Shown: in pieces, positions 35,514 to 46,042 of the stretch | Position numbering within the stretch: the stretch's first letter is position 1 | Layout: every line of letters begins with the position of its first letter | Source: Mariannaea sp. PMI_226 | Taxonomy: Eukaryota > Ascomycota > Sordariomycetes > Hypocreales > Nectriaceae | Length of the DNA: 64,000 nucleotides | Assembly (NCBI GenBank): GCA_024336345.1 | Contig: JANFOG010000001.1 | Span: forward strand, 2,294,001-2,358,000 | Reading direction: 5' to 3' | The notes under the pieces: model-generated | Told to the model about the DNA's origin: nothing | The model's database searches: none | Seen by the model: only the letters and a program-made list of their open reading frames with translations | Made by a program: the position numbers and the translations under genes

Positions 35514-35763
35514 TGGGGAGAGGGCGGGATGGAGGGGGGGCGCGGCGAGGGGGACGACGGGGAGGGGGGAGAGGGGCGAGGGGCCAATTGACTCTGTATC
35601 AGGCTTCAGTAAGCGGGTGTAATACACTTGATAGTTGATATTTTAAAGGTTGCCCATCCACGACATTTTGCAACTGATTGTTCTAAGACAACCAAGCTCT
35701 CCTCCCTCAACTCAACCCCAAGAACTGTAATACCAGTTTCGACTTTCTTTCCCATCATCAACA
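35514..35763 (+). promoter_or_regulatory. Purine-rich, CCAAT-containing promoter of the Rieske-type gene
   Basis: A nearly pure G/A tract with many runs of three or more G covers 35514-35583 and is followed at once by a CCAAT box (35584-35588). A TATA-like TATTTTAAAGG lies near 35639, then a C/T-rich leader (35695-35720) and a CAACAATG start context. This arrangement is typical of strongly expressed fungal genes. The G runs could form a G-quadruplex on the plus strand; this is inferred from sequence only. Confidence 0.5.
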
Positions 35764-36939
35764 ATGGCTTGCTCCACAAAGACTAAGGGTGTCAAGGATG
35801 GCTCCAGACATGCCGTCAAGGCTCTGCCTGCCTCATGGTACATCTCTCAGGACATGTTCGAGCTCGAGAAGCGCTCCATCTTCTACAAGCGCTGGCTGCT
35901 CACCACCCACAACTACCGAGTTCCCGAGAATGGAAACTGGCAGAAGTATCAGATGATCGATTACCACTTTGTCGTCTACCGCGACAACGAGGGACAGATC
36001 AAGGCCGCCCACTCCACTAAGGACGTTGAGGAGTTCGATGTCACCAAGCCTGGCTCCCCTGTTCATGTCCACGTCGATTCTCGTGGCTTCATCTGGACCA
36101 ACCTTGACAAGAGTGAGACCCCTGTTGCCTGGCTTGATCACTTCGAGGGTGCCGACACCCAGGAGAGACTTGACCAATACGCTTGGGAGAGCTACTCCTA
36201 CGACCACACCTGGGAGATGGAGGGCACTTACAACTGGAAGCTCCTGGGCGACAACTACAACGAGTGCTACCACTGCCGCGTGGCCCACCCCGATCTCAAC
36301 AGCGACCTCGTCGACATCAACACCTACAAGGTCGTCCCTCACAACTCTTCCCTGCTCCACTATGGCAGCCCTACCCCTGAGATGATTGCCAAGGGCTTGT
36401 TGATCTCTCCCACCTACTTCTTCCCTAATGCCTCCGTCAACGTCGCGTAAGTTTTTATAGCCTCCACCCTTCCAACACGCATTTGTTGGGGGGGTTCCTT
36501 TTCACACAACCTTGGTAGCTAACACTTATATCGCAGCCGAAACTTCTTCATGATGCAACGATTCATTCCCGTCACCCGTGAACGCTCCATCATGCGCTAC
36601 GAGGTGTATCGCAACAAGGACGCCTCTGAGGCCGACTTCAGACAAGTCTCTGACATGTACAAGCGAGTCATGACTGAGGACAAGTTCCTCGCCCTCGGTG
36701 CCCAGGAGAACATGAAGCGCGGCGTCTACATCAGCGGCGAGCTGCACTCCGAGTTCGAGAAGGGTGCCGTGTGGTTCCAGAACAACGTGCGCCAGTGTGT
36801 CAAGGAACACTTCGAGTTGGAGCAGGCGGCTGGACGCCAGATCTGGCCCATTGGACAGTCAGCGGCTGTCCCTCAGCCTTTGGAGGCTGCCTTCCAGCGC
36901 TTGGAGGTCGACAGCACGCCAGCTGTTGCGGTTGCATAA
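35764..36939 (+). CDS. Rieske-type (ring-hydroxylating/choline monooxygenase-like) oxygenase lacking the [2Fe-2S] segment
   Basis: Predicted 361-residue relative of choline monooxygenase and ring-hydroxylating oxygenase alpha subunits. Exons 35764-36446 and 36537-36939 (362 codons). The start (ASWYISQDMFELEKRSIFYKR) and the strand before the cluster (HFVVYRDNEGQIKAAH) are normal, but the roughly 45 residues that carry the CxH and CxxH cluster ligands are absent: the chain goes straight to EEFDVTKPGSPVHVHVD (about residues 82-104). The catalytic domain keeps the mononuclear-iron site, DNYNECYHCRVAH, with His170, His175 and the bridging Asp163. Coding sequence is GC-rich with a strong C-ending codon bias, unlike most neighbours, which suggests high expression. 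It may be a changed-function iron protein; it cannot receive electrons through its own Rieske centre. Confidence 0.85.
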
Positions 36940-37772
36940 ATGCAATCTTGTTTCCCAAAAATTGAATGAAGTTTTATGACGGTCTTAGCTTTAGCATTTA
37001 GCGTATTGTAGTGATAGAGATTGGACTCTTTTTGGTTTCTTTTTTTTTTATTCAAAGCTAAGACGTACATATATGCTCTAGACATAATACAATGATGATC
37101 TGAATATTGGTTCAGAATCTGGTTTGAATTTCAACCTCATGCTTCTCCTATCGCAACTTATTCATTTTCATTGCATCCGAACTGTATATTTCTAGATTAA
37201 TAAATATTCGACTGCCCTTTTTTTCCCCTTTCGTATTTGTGTGTGTGGTTCAATTGAGCTACAATGATGACAGCGCTCACATCACCCAACATTGTGGCTG
37301 CGGCTGCTGTTGGCTAATGATGATCGCGTGCGTGCGTGACTCAAGTCAGACACACACATCAAACAAGCAAGCCACATGTGGCTAGCTTATCTTACTCCAA
37401 CGCCGCAACATCGCCCAGCTCAGCATGCATGAGATGACAGGTCTCCCTTTCATCGATATTATCCGAGCTTGATGTGCAGCGTCTTCTCCTCTATAATGAT
37501 AACCGGGATGACCATCTTCCGCCGCCACAACTTCTCGAATTGATGCAATTGCTGATAGCCCTGGTCAGCCTCGGATTGATTGTCTACCAGCCTAAGACTC
37601 TGTTATTTCCTCACGCCACATGATAGAAGACCCCCTCACTCTGCAGATCTACGTGTTCGAGTCGCGTCAACGCTACGTCCCTCGCCTACACTAAACTCAC
37701 AAGCAGCAGTAGCCGCAGTACCCAAATAACAGACAAGTTTTATCACAAGAGCAACCCACAATCCGGCCGGCA
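36940..37772. other. Intergenic region, upstream of the sucrose-type transporter
   Basis: Contains the 3' region of the Rieske-type gene (T-rich, 37038-37052) and the promoter and leader of the transporter. No gene is seen. Confidence 0.5.
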
Positions 37773-39711
37773 ATGGCCACTTGGTCAGGGCAGCCCGCCG
37801 TCAAGGGGCGTTCTGAGACAGTTCGCATGATATTATTGTCCTTCGTGACAATTGGTCTTACGTACGTCCTTTGATCTAGGCTGGTGGTGGTTCTACTAGG
37901 ATAAAACTGACAAGCAGATTTCCTTCACTAGCTTTACATGGGGTGTTGAAATGACGTGTAAGTCCCTCTCCTATTTGTCCTCTAACTAGCTTTTGAGCAC
38001 GTTATTCATTTATTGAGTGTCCAAGATATTACCCCATACCTCCTGAACCTGGGTCTCACCAAGAGCAACACGTCCCTTGTCTGGATTGCAGGCCCATTGT
38101 CCGGACTCATCGTTCAACCTCTTGTTGGTGCCATCGCAGACAGGAGCACATCAAGGTGGGGCCGGCGGCGACCACTCATGGTTGTCGGCTCACTTATTGT
38201 TTCTACTTGCCTTATCGTGCTCGGCTTCACTCGAAATGTCGTAGGCATCTTGATATCAGATGATGAGACTGCGAAGCGACCTACAATTGTGTTAGCCGTC
38301 TTGACCATTTATGTGGTTGATTTCGCTCTGAACGCTGGTACGTCGAACAGGGAAAGGAAGGGGCGGGAGAGGAAGTGCCGATGGCATCGCAGTCTAACTG
38401 TATCCTAGTCATGTCGTGTTCTAAAAGCCTTCTCGTCGACTCTCTACCAGTCGAAAAGCAGCAGATTGGTGCAGCCTGGGGTGAGTATTTTATAGCTTGG
38501 GAATAGTCTATGTGTAGTCGATTGATCAAGTCTTTGCAGCTAGTCGAATGTCGTCTATCGGCCATTTGCTGGGCTATGCCGCTGGAGCGGTCGACATGGT
38601 CCAACTCTTCGGTACTACACTTGGAGACACCCAGTTCAAACAACTCACGGTCGTCGCGTCTATTTTCATCCTCATCTCCACTACCGTCACTTGCTGGGCC
38701 GTCACCGAGCGTGTTCTTGTCTCACCCCCGCCCGCTAAACATCAGGGCAGGTTCGGTGTTGTTCGTCATATATTTTCCACACTATTCAACCTCCCACCAC
38801 GTATTCAGGCCATATGTTGGGCTCAGTTTTGGGCATGGATCGGTTGGTTCCCCTTCAGTTTCTATAGCACCACCTGGGTAGGCGAGACTTACTTTCGTTA
38901 CGACGCACCCGATGCTAAAAAGCCGGACGACATGCTTGGGGCAATTGGGCGTATTGGGAGCACCTCATTCGTCATCTACTCCACCATCAACTTCCTTGGC
39001 GCCTGGATTCTACCCCTGTTCGTCCGGTCTCCAGAGGACCAGCCTTTTACTCATCGACCACCACATGCTATTCAAGGGTTGCTTGCGCGATTCAGCCAAA
39101 TCAAAAAACCAGACTTGTTGACAACATGGATTCTGGGGCATCTCATGTTTGCTGGTGCCATGTCCTTGGCACCGTTAGCCACTAGCTTTCGCTTTGCTAC
39201 ATTGTTGGTCTGTCTCTGTGGAATGTATGTGTCTCTCCTGCATGCAGAGTTTGATGGTTTCGAAACTAACGAATGTAGACCCTCTGCTATCGCCAGTTGG
39301 GCGCCCAGTGCCTTGCTTGGCATGGAAGTCAACAAGCTCGGCAGTACCCCCCATCGCCAATCCTCAGGAGTCGAGGTGGAGCTATCTGGCCTTGATGCCA
39401 GTCATGGTTTGCTTGAAGATGAGCATGAAAGTGACAGTGAATACCTAGAAATATCATCTTCCACGAGCGAGTTGTCAGGCATCTACTTCGGAATCCTCAA
39501 CATTTATATCACCCTGCCGCAGTTTGTGGGAACTTTCATATCGACTATTGTTTTCGCTATTCTTGAGCCTGGGAGAAGCCCTGAGCTATCCGATGATCCG
39601 AAGCATAAGTGGGATCCAAAAAGACCTAATGCCATTGCAGTGTGTCTGTTTATCGGTGCGATGGGCACATTTGTCGCCGCCTACGTAACCCGAAAACTGC
39701 AGAGAATGTAG
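37773..39711 (+). CDS. Sucrose/alpha-glucoside-type transporter (GPH family, SUT-like)
   Basis: Predicted 538-residue sugar/proton symporter of the glycoside-pentoside-hexuronide group related to plant SUTs and S. pombe Sut1. Six exons: 37773-37861, 37934-37959 (26 nt), 38026-38337, 38409-38480, 38540-39224, 39279-39711; phases agree (539 codons). Junctions restore GLTFTWGVEMTYITPYLLNLGL in helices 1-2, the AVMSCSKSLLVDSLPVEKQQ block and LCGIPSAIASWAPSALLGME. The loop motif ADRSTSRWGRRRP between helices 2 and 3 is diagnostic. A hydrophilic loop of about 70 residues precedes the last two helices. It probably sits in the plasma membrane and imports sucrose or maltose-like sugars. Confidence 0.88.
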
Positions 39712-40051
39712 TTAGGAGCAATGTGGGCATCGAATACACTTCCAAGAAGCGCAAGTAAGAGCGATGGGTTGTTAGATATATGGCGATAATCAAAGTGCCG
39801 CGTACATACAAAAAAAAAACTCTTTAGACATCTCACAGATGCTAAATTACCATTGGGATATAAGCGAGCTAGGTGAATTTGTTCGGAAGAGCTACCAACA
39901 TATCGAGTCACCTTATAATATATACATAGCGTGTGAGTAGACTGGTAAGAAGGTGAGGCCTGGACTGATCTCAATGCTATATACAATTTCAAGTAAAGCT
40001 TCACCCTCAGCATCTTTATTTGCACAAGATTTTCAGGTCACCAATCCGAAA

Positions 40052-40153
40052 ATAAAGTAGAATAGGAGTGCCACTTTTTGCGTTTGAAACTGATATGCAT
40101 ACTGATTGTTTGTGTATTTAGTGTATTTAGCAAGTATATAAAGTAGAATAGGA
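40052..40153. repeat. 16-bp direct repeat in a convergent spacer
   Basis: ATAAAGTAGAATAGGA occurs at 40052-40067 and again at 40138-40153, between the 3' ends of the two sugar transporters. Possibly a local duplication or a footprint; no element lies between the copies. Confidence 0.8.
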
Positions 40154-40293
40154 ATATTTATTTCAGTGTTGAGGCATTGCAGGATTAGTTGCCTTCGTTT
40201 AAAAAACAACGATGAAGCTATTAGCCCCCGATGAGTCCCTTGGCTTGAGCGTCCGGCGCCTCATCTCTCTAAGACAAGGAAGTCTTCTCGTAT

Positions 40294-42050
40294 TTAGGCA
40301 TCGGCCACATGCTCGACACCACTATCCTCCTTCTCTGTGATACCACCAGATGCGCGCCCTTCCAAGTCCAGCTTTCCGTGGAGTGCCAATTCGTCCTGCA
40401 TCCTCTGGGCCACTTCAACCGGGTTTCCTCCTTCGGAGAAGATCCAGTCAACTTCCTCCAGAGCCAAGTTCGACGTCTCGGGGAAGTAAAAGTAAATGAT
40501 GGGCACGAAAGCCAAGTTTGTAGCCATGAAGATGAGATAGGCCTTCCACTGCAGGCGGTTAATGATGATGGGAGTAATCATGACCTTCAGAGTGTCAGTT
40601 GGAACTTCGAAAGAAAATTCATGGAAGAGATACGCTTGATACATACCACAGTGAAGTTCCAAAGCCAGTTGGAGCTCACGCCGATAGCTGTTCCGCGAGT
40701 TCGTGCGTGAAGAGGGAGAATTTCGGGGACATAAACCCAAGGCACACAGTTCATGGTGGCTCCGAAAATGAACATGTACGTGAAGAAGAAGGCAATGGAG
40801 GCAGCGGCATAGACCTTTCCATCTTCGCCCTTGGACTTTGAAAGCAGAGCAGCGACCAGCAACATGGAAACTGACAGGCCAGCAGAGCCCCACATCATGG
40901 TGGCTCGACGGCCCATGCGGTCGAGAGCCAGGGAGGGAAGAAGAGAGCCAATGGGGAACATGAGCTGGATGCATCCTGCAATAATTTGAGCCAGTCTATG
41001 CTCTAGACCAACGTTTGTCTGAAGAACAGCTGGTGTTGAATGTCAGTATATGACTAGCACTACAAAAGTAATGAGAAGGGAGGCGTTCTTACTGAGAATG
41101 TAGTATACGACCAAGTTGATACCTCCAACCTGGTTCATAAACTGGACAAACCAAGCCAGGAACACTCTCTGTCCTGTCTTGACCTTGTCCTGACGAAAGA
41201 CGGCCATAAAAGAGGTACTTCCCTCAGCCTCAGCCTCCATCGTCAGTGCCAATTCGATGGCGTTCGCTTCCCGGATGATGTCAGGATGATCAATTGGCTT
41301 ATCGTAAACGGCTGAGAGGACTTCGATGGCCTCTTCCCTGTTCCCATGGTTTAGGAGCCAACGTGGCGACTCGGGAACTCCAAACACCACAAAAATGACC
41401 CAGAGGGCAGGGACGATTTGGAAAGCAATGGGCCATCGCCAAGCGAACGCTCCACCGACGAAGCTGAAAGCAAAGTCCCACCAGTAAGCAAATGCAATGC
41501 CGATACCGACGAACATGACTTCAGCAGAGACCAAGCGACCTCGCTTCGTTCCCTCACACAGTTCGGACTGGTACCTGTTGTGTCCACGTATGTCAGTGGC
41601 TAAAGATCTTGCTGCCACAAGAGTAGGCTAGATAGAGGAGCATGTTTTTTCAATGAGAGATACGTACATGGGCACGGTAGAAGTCTTGAGACCGGTTCCA
41701 AGGCCAGTAACGATTCGTCCAATGATGAGATGAGGAATGGTGTAAGCCGAGGCCTGCAGTGAAGCACCGATAATGATCCAAGCCATGGCAAACCAGATAG
41801 TGCGACGACGACCGAGCGTCTCACCGATAAAGAAGTTGACGAAGCATCCAAGCAGACAGCCAAGATTGTAACTTGCAGTGATAAGACCGGTCAGTGTATC
41901 TCCAGGACGCTTGAACTGCCTCAGCCAGTCCTCATTCTCCAGAATACCTCCGAACACACCCTGGTCGTAACCGTAGAGGACGAAGGCGCAGAGACAGCAT
42001 GATGTAACTGCTCTCTGCAGCTTCTTGCCGCGACCGAACCAGGTCCTCAT
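40294..42050 (-). CDS. MFS sugar (hexose) transporter
   Basis: Predicted 512-residue sugar-porter-family protein. Exons (minus): 42050-41668, 41574-41093, 41029-40647, 40584-40294 (513 codons). Twelve hydrophobic segments and the family signatures are present: GYDQGVFGGIL in helix 1, GETLGRRRTIW after helix 2, GRIVTGLGTGLKTSTVPMY, VPESPRWLL in the central loop, LDRMGRRATMM, VPEILPLHARTRGTAIGVSSNW, and PETSNLALEEVDWIF near the end. The start at 42050 (MRTWFGRGKK) is preferred; an ATG 35 codons upstream adds an unlikely leader. It is convergent with the sucrose-type transporter, 580 bp apart. The substrate is probably a hexose or related sugar, but quinate or other polyols cannot be excluded. 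Confidence 0.88.
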
Positions 42051-44683
42051 GTTGAAAACAAAAAAAAGGCAAAGGTTTTCCCTTTGTTTTGATTTCTCCT
42101 TTTCAACCGAGCAAGTATGAAATGTGGTCCAACGTCCAATATTCGGTCTTGGCAAGGATGGATAGAAGGATTAGAGCAAAGTGAAGGGAGAAAGAGGAGT
42201 GATGCCCCGAATGCGAGTGATCGTCAAGGCAAGATAGTATCGATAGGAAATTGAAACTTCTTTAAATACTAGCTGTCCATTGTTGGGTTATGTGCTTCGG
42301 ATTCCCTAGTTCGTACGATGAAATGGCTCTATGGTATTGTATTCGTGAAGTACCATTGAGACGACGTCGTATAGCGAAACGGCATCGCCCTGTTGTAGGT
42401 ACACTACATCGTTGCACGGACTTGGTAAAGATGAGGTTTCAAGAAACAGGAAACTTGAAGCACTCGATCCACATGCCCAAAAGAGGGAATCCGAAGCACT
42501 AAAAGGCCGAATCTGGGGGATTCGTGGAGCAGAGGACTACGGCGATCGGCATGGACCCAATCAACCCCAGAGGGGTTTAGAACTTTTCCCATAAGACGGG
42601 AACATTAGGTAACCACTATACGTATGGTACCTGTGAAATCTTTCGTGTCTACAGTAGCTTGTCCTAGTACTCAACGAGTGTGTGCTGTGCTGCGAGAGGC
42701 TTCGACATGATGGCACACGTCTAAAACTTCCTGAAGGGAGAATCAGTGGGAAAACATCCACAAGTCACAGAGCCACGAACAAATCCAAGGGAGCTAACCT
42801 GGTATTTTTTTATCTATCTAATTCCTTACAGCCACGTAATTTGTTTTTCCCCAACGCTACGGTACGTCATTTCTTGAGAGCAACCTGCAGATCAAAATAC
42901 ATGCCCGGATGTATGCGGCCGCTAGCTGACAGAGTCCACCACCAACAACCAAGGTTCTGTCTGTGGGCCAAATAGCGCAATTCCCCCATCAAGGCATGAA
43001 GGCATGCAATTGAATGATAGTATGTACTACATAGTAGCCCACCTGCTGAATAAATAAAATGGTGAGGGTTCTTCACAAATTGGCGAATTTTCTCTGCAGA
43101 GTGCGGAGTGTTGAGTGTCGAGGCAAGAGAAACACAGCTAATACTTCTTGCATTTCATCAGTCTACTTCTTCAACGTTGTCTCATACACACAGACACATA
43201 CATACACCACAACCCCAGGAAATATGTTGTATCAGCCATCCACACAGACAAAAGACGTTCCGGCTCTCCTCCATACTCGCTGCACGAATGCGGAGGACGC
43301 AGTGGACGCTTGACTCATTAGCGCCTCCAATAGACTACTTGGACAGTCGTTTTCTCCCTTCTCTCCATTCCCCATTCCCCAACTCAGGGTTCGCACCTCT
43401 CAACCCACGTAGTGATTTGGACCTTTCCAGGGTCAGGTAGTCTAACTAACAGGCACTCGGTATTCGGCACTCGGTACGGTACTCACTTCACTAGGTCGGT
43501 CGTTGTATGGGGCGGCCCCACGACTACCACCACCTTACAGTAGTCTCCGGCGGCAAAGGCGCCTCGTATTGCCAATTTCGTTTCAGTGCCTAGATGCTCA
43601 TGAACTGGTTGCTGTTGCTGCATACGTAGTATGTGGAGTAAGAGGAAGCGAACTGCGTCGTGTACAGCAAGGAAAATGGCATTGCTTTGCACTGGAATCC
43701 CGAGATCCCCGCATCCTAGGGATTCGTGGCAACGGCTTCCCCATACAACTCCAATTTAGCGGGGAGATGGGGGAAAAGGCGGAGGAACTTCAATTCTTGC
43801 ATAACATACGAAGTATGGGGAGCGGAGTATCGAGTACTGAACCTGGGGTCCGGACGAGCAGATAATCATGTGTTTCTGGAAGCCATGACAATTGGTCTCA
43901 CTTAAGGAGAGGGGTTGGCAGGCATGTTTCCACGTGTAACAGCGAGAGATGCTCGTAAGCGAGCATCAAACGACTATGGGGTAGAAGAAAAGAAACACCC
44001 TTACTTGACTACAGTACAGCACGTATTGCATATTATTGGAACGATAGAGCCACTGCACATCATGATTATGGAAAGGCTAACTCATGTTGATACATTATCA
44101 AATCCCACAATGAGGATCTTTCGACTACCAGGCCGTCATGCTCATGATCTCTAGTTTGAAAGCGTTACCTTGTCCATCACCAATTTCCCAAGAAAGTCCC
44201 CCCTCCCTCTCCAGCTTGAGTCTTGATCTCCTCATACATTTCAATCGAGAATCAATAAACAGACCTGTCGCTCCGCCCTGCCGTTGGCGGTAGTTTCTGT
44301 CTGTGATTCCAACAGAACACATTACTTACGGACCCATCAGGATATGAAGTTCCAATATAGACTGCTAATCTTCTAATGGGAACCCGAGCCTGCGGGGGTG
44401 ATGATCACTAACCTCGTTCGGAGAGACCGAAACCCGCAGTGTTGGTTTCAGGGGTGGTTGGTCTCCAAATATTCTTCAAATCGACGGCATATATATAGCG
44501 CCTGGCCAACTAGGCCCCCGATGGAGTCAACGAAAGGATCTTCGGTTGAGAGGCTCAAAATACACGTCATTCCTCGCACGTAGCTGCTGAGAAAGATTTG
44601 CTGCATAGTATGTAACTGGTGCTCAGAAAAGACGCAATTGTGTGACTAGAATGAAGATTTGATGAGACGTTATTGACGTTGTG
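42051..44683. other. Long intergenic region, no gene seen
   Basis: About 2.6 kb between the hexose transporter promoter and the 3' end of the cupin gene. It includes a direct repeat GGCACTCGGTA (43452-43462, 43466-43476). Open frames up to 120 codons lack any recognisable pattern. Confidence 0.5.
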
Positions 44684-45340
44684 CTAAAGTGCCTTCTTAT
44701 TCCTATAATACTCATCGTAGCTTTCCTGATACCCGAATACCCATTTTCCAATCATGCCCATAACGTGCATAAAGGTCTTGCTGGCTGCAATTCCGAGCCA
44801 CGAGGGGCCAATAGGCAAGCCTAACGGGGTATTGCTGCCTCTCAAAAATACCATAAGTTGAAAAACGCTGGGCTGTTGACCAGCTTTCCTGCAGTCATCC
44901 AGGTATCCAAAGAAATTCCTGAAAAATCGCTCCTCTCCCTCCACATCTTCTGGCGTAAGTGAGACATCTAGTGTCAACGGCTCAGTTGTGGATGCATTAT
45001 TTATCGTATGATATGTATTGGGTGGGATGGAGGCCGTTTTGAGACCATCTGGGTCGTCCGCCGAAAGCGACTTCCACGGCTTGTCAGCTGTGTCTTTGAA
45101 GATATGGCATGAACCCGAAACGATGCGGAAGTGCTCTGTCTGGTAGATGTGGAAGTGAAACGGGGGAACCATAATGGAGGGTTTTTCCTTGTTAAAGGGG
45201 GGGTGCGTGTTTCGGATCAAGTAATCTGATGGTGATGACTGGCGAAATTCGAGCGCGGAGGCACCATCTTCATAGATGATTTCAGAAGCATCCGCGCGAT
45301 TGGTCTTGGGAGGTAAGGGAGCACGTAAGAAGGAAAGCAT
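44684..45340 (-). CDS. Cupin-domain protein
   Basis: Single-exon frame of 218 residues. It contains a single cupin barrel: motif 1 reads PPFHFHIYQTEHFRIVSG (about residues 59-76; the H-x-H and Glu metal ligands are present) and motif 2 reads IPPNTYHTINN (about 105-115; His present). The C-terminal third holds a hydrophobic helix (GIAASKTFMHVMGMIGKWV), which may attach the protein to a membrane. Small cupins of this size occur in fungi near oxidative metabolism genes, but no cluster is seen here. Metal-dependent oxygenase, isomerase or storage roles all remain possible. Confidence 0.75.
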   Translation of the reverse strand: MLSFLRAPLPPKTNRADASEIIYEDGASALEFRQSSPSDYLIRNTHPPFNKEKPSIMVPPFHFHIYQTEHFRIVSGSCHIFKDTADKPWKSLSADDPDGLKTASIPPNTYHTINNASTTEPLTLDVSLTPEDVEGEERFFRNFFGYLDDCRKAGQQPSVFQLMVFLRGSNTPLGLPIGPSWLGIAASKTFMHVMGMIGKWVFGYQESYDEYYRNKKAL

Positions 45341-46042
45341 GGTGAGTTTGAGGATGTGATTCTGGTATTCAAAGATTAAAGAGAATGGCTCCCAATGGTG
45401 ATACTCTCAATGATATATGAGGCCTGTTAAATTAGAGACGAGCATAGGGCTTACGTCAGATAGTAGCCAAGAGAAACGTCTCCAGTTGCTAGTATCGGTG
45501 CTTATGATTACATACAAACCTAGTGGCGAAAGGTGAAGAGTATTCTCTAAAAGAAAAGAAAAACGAAATAGAAAAGAAAACGGGATGTGATTGATATGAT
45601 CATAAGGCCGGTTGAATGAGTCACGTCTTGAACACGAAGAGGTAGGTTCAGCCCAGTGTTCGTCACGAGGTGTTATAGCTGTCACCGCACTCAACGATTG
45701 TGCAATTAAACGAATGGAGTTTTGAGCTGGTCCTAGAAGCGCTCTATTCTTATTAGTCTGTATTATGCTCCCGTCCCTTCGTCAAATCAAATCTCGAGTG
45801 ATATCAACCCACATTCCGGATGCGGAAGACTGGCTCCATCCGGACACTGCAAATTCTCACTCCTGAGAAAAGAAGTAGCCGAGGTCTTGTTCCACGACGT
45901 TAGAAAATCGCCTTCACTGCAGCGAATTGTCTAAGAACAGCTTCCCCTGGTCCTGTGCTGTGTTTCCCCTAGCGGCCTTGGGCCAACGGCAGCTCCATAT
46001 CCTAGATGCCTCCTCCTTAGCCAGCTGCTCAATCAAGATTTC
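45341..46042. other. Intergenic region between two minus-strand genes
   Basis: Promoter of the cupin gene and 3' end of the sedolisin gene. No gene is seen. Confidence 0.5.

Noticed and set aside
35833..36360. Minus-strand frame of 175 codons inside the Rieske-type gene
   Set aside because: Shadow frame caused by the strong codon bias of the plus-strand gene; the product is Val/Leu repetitive with no domain.
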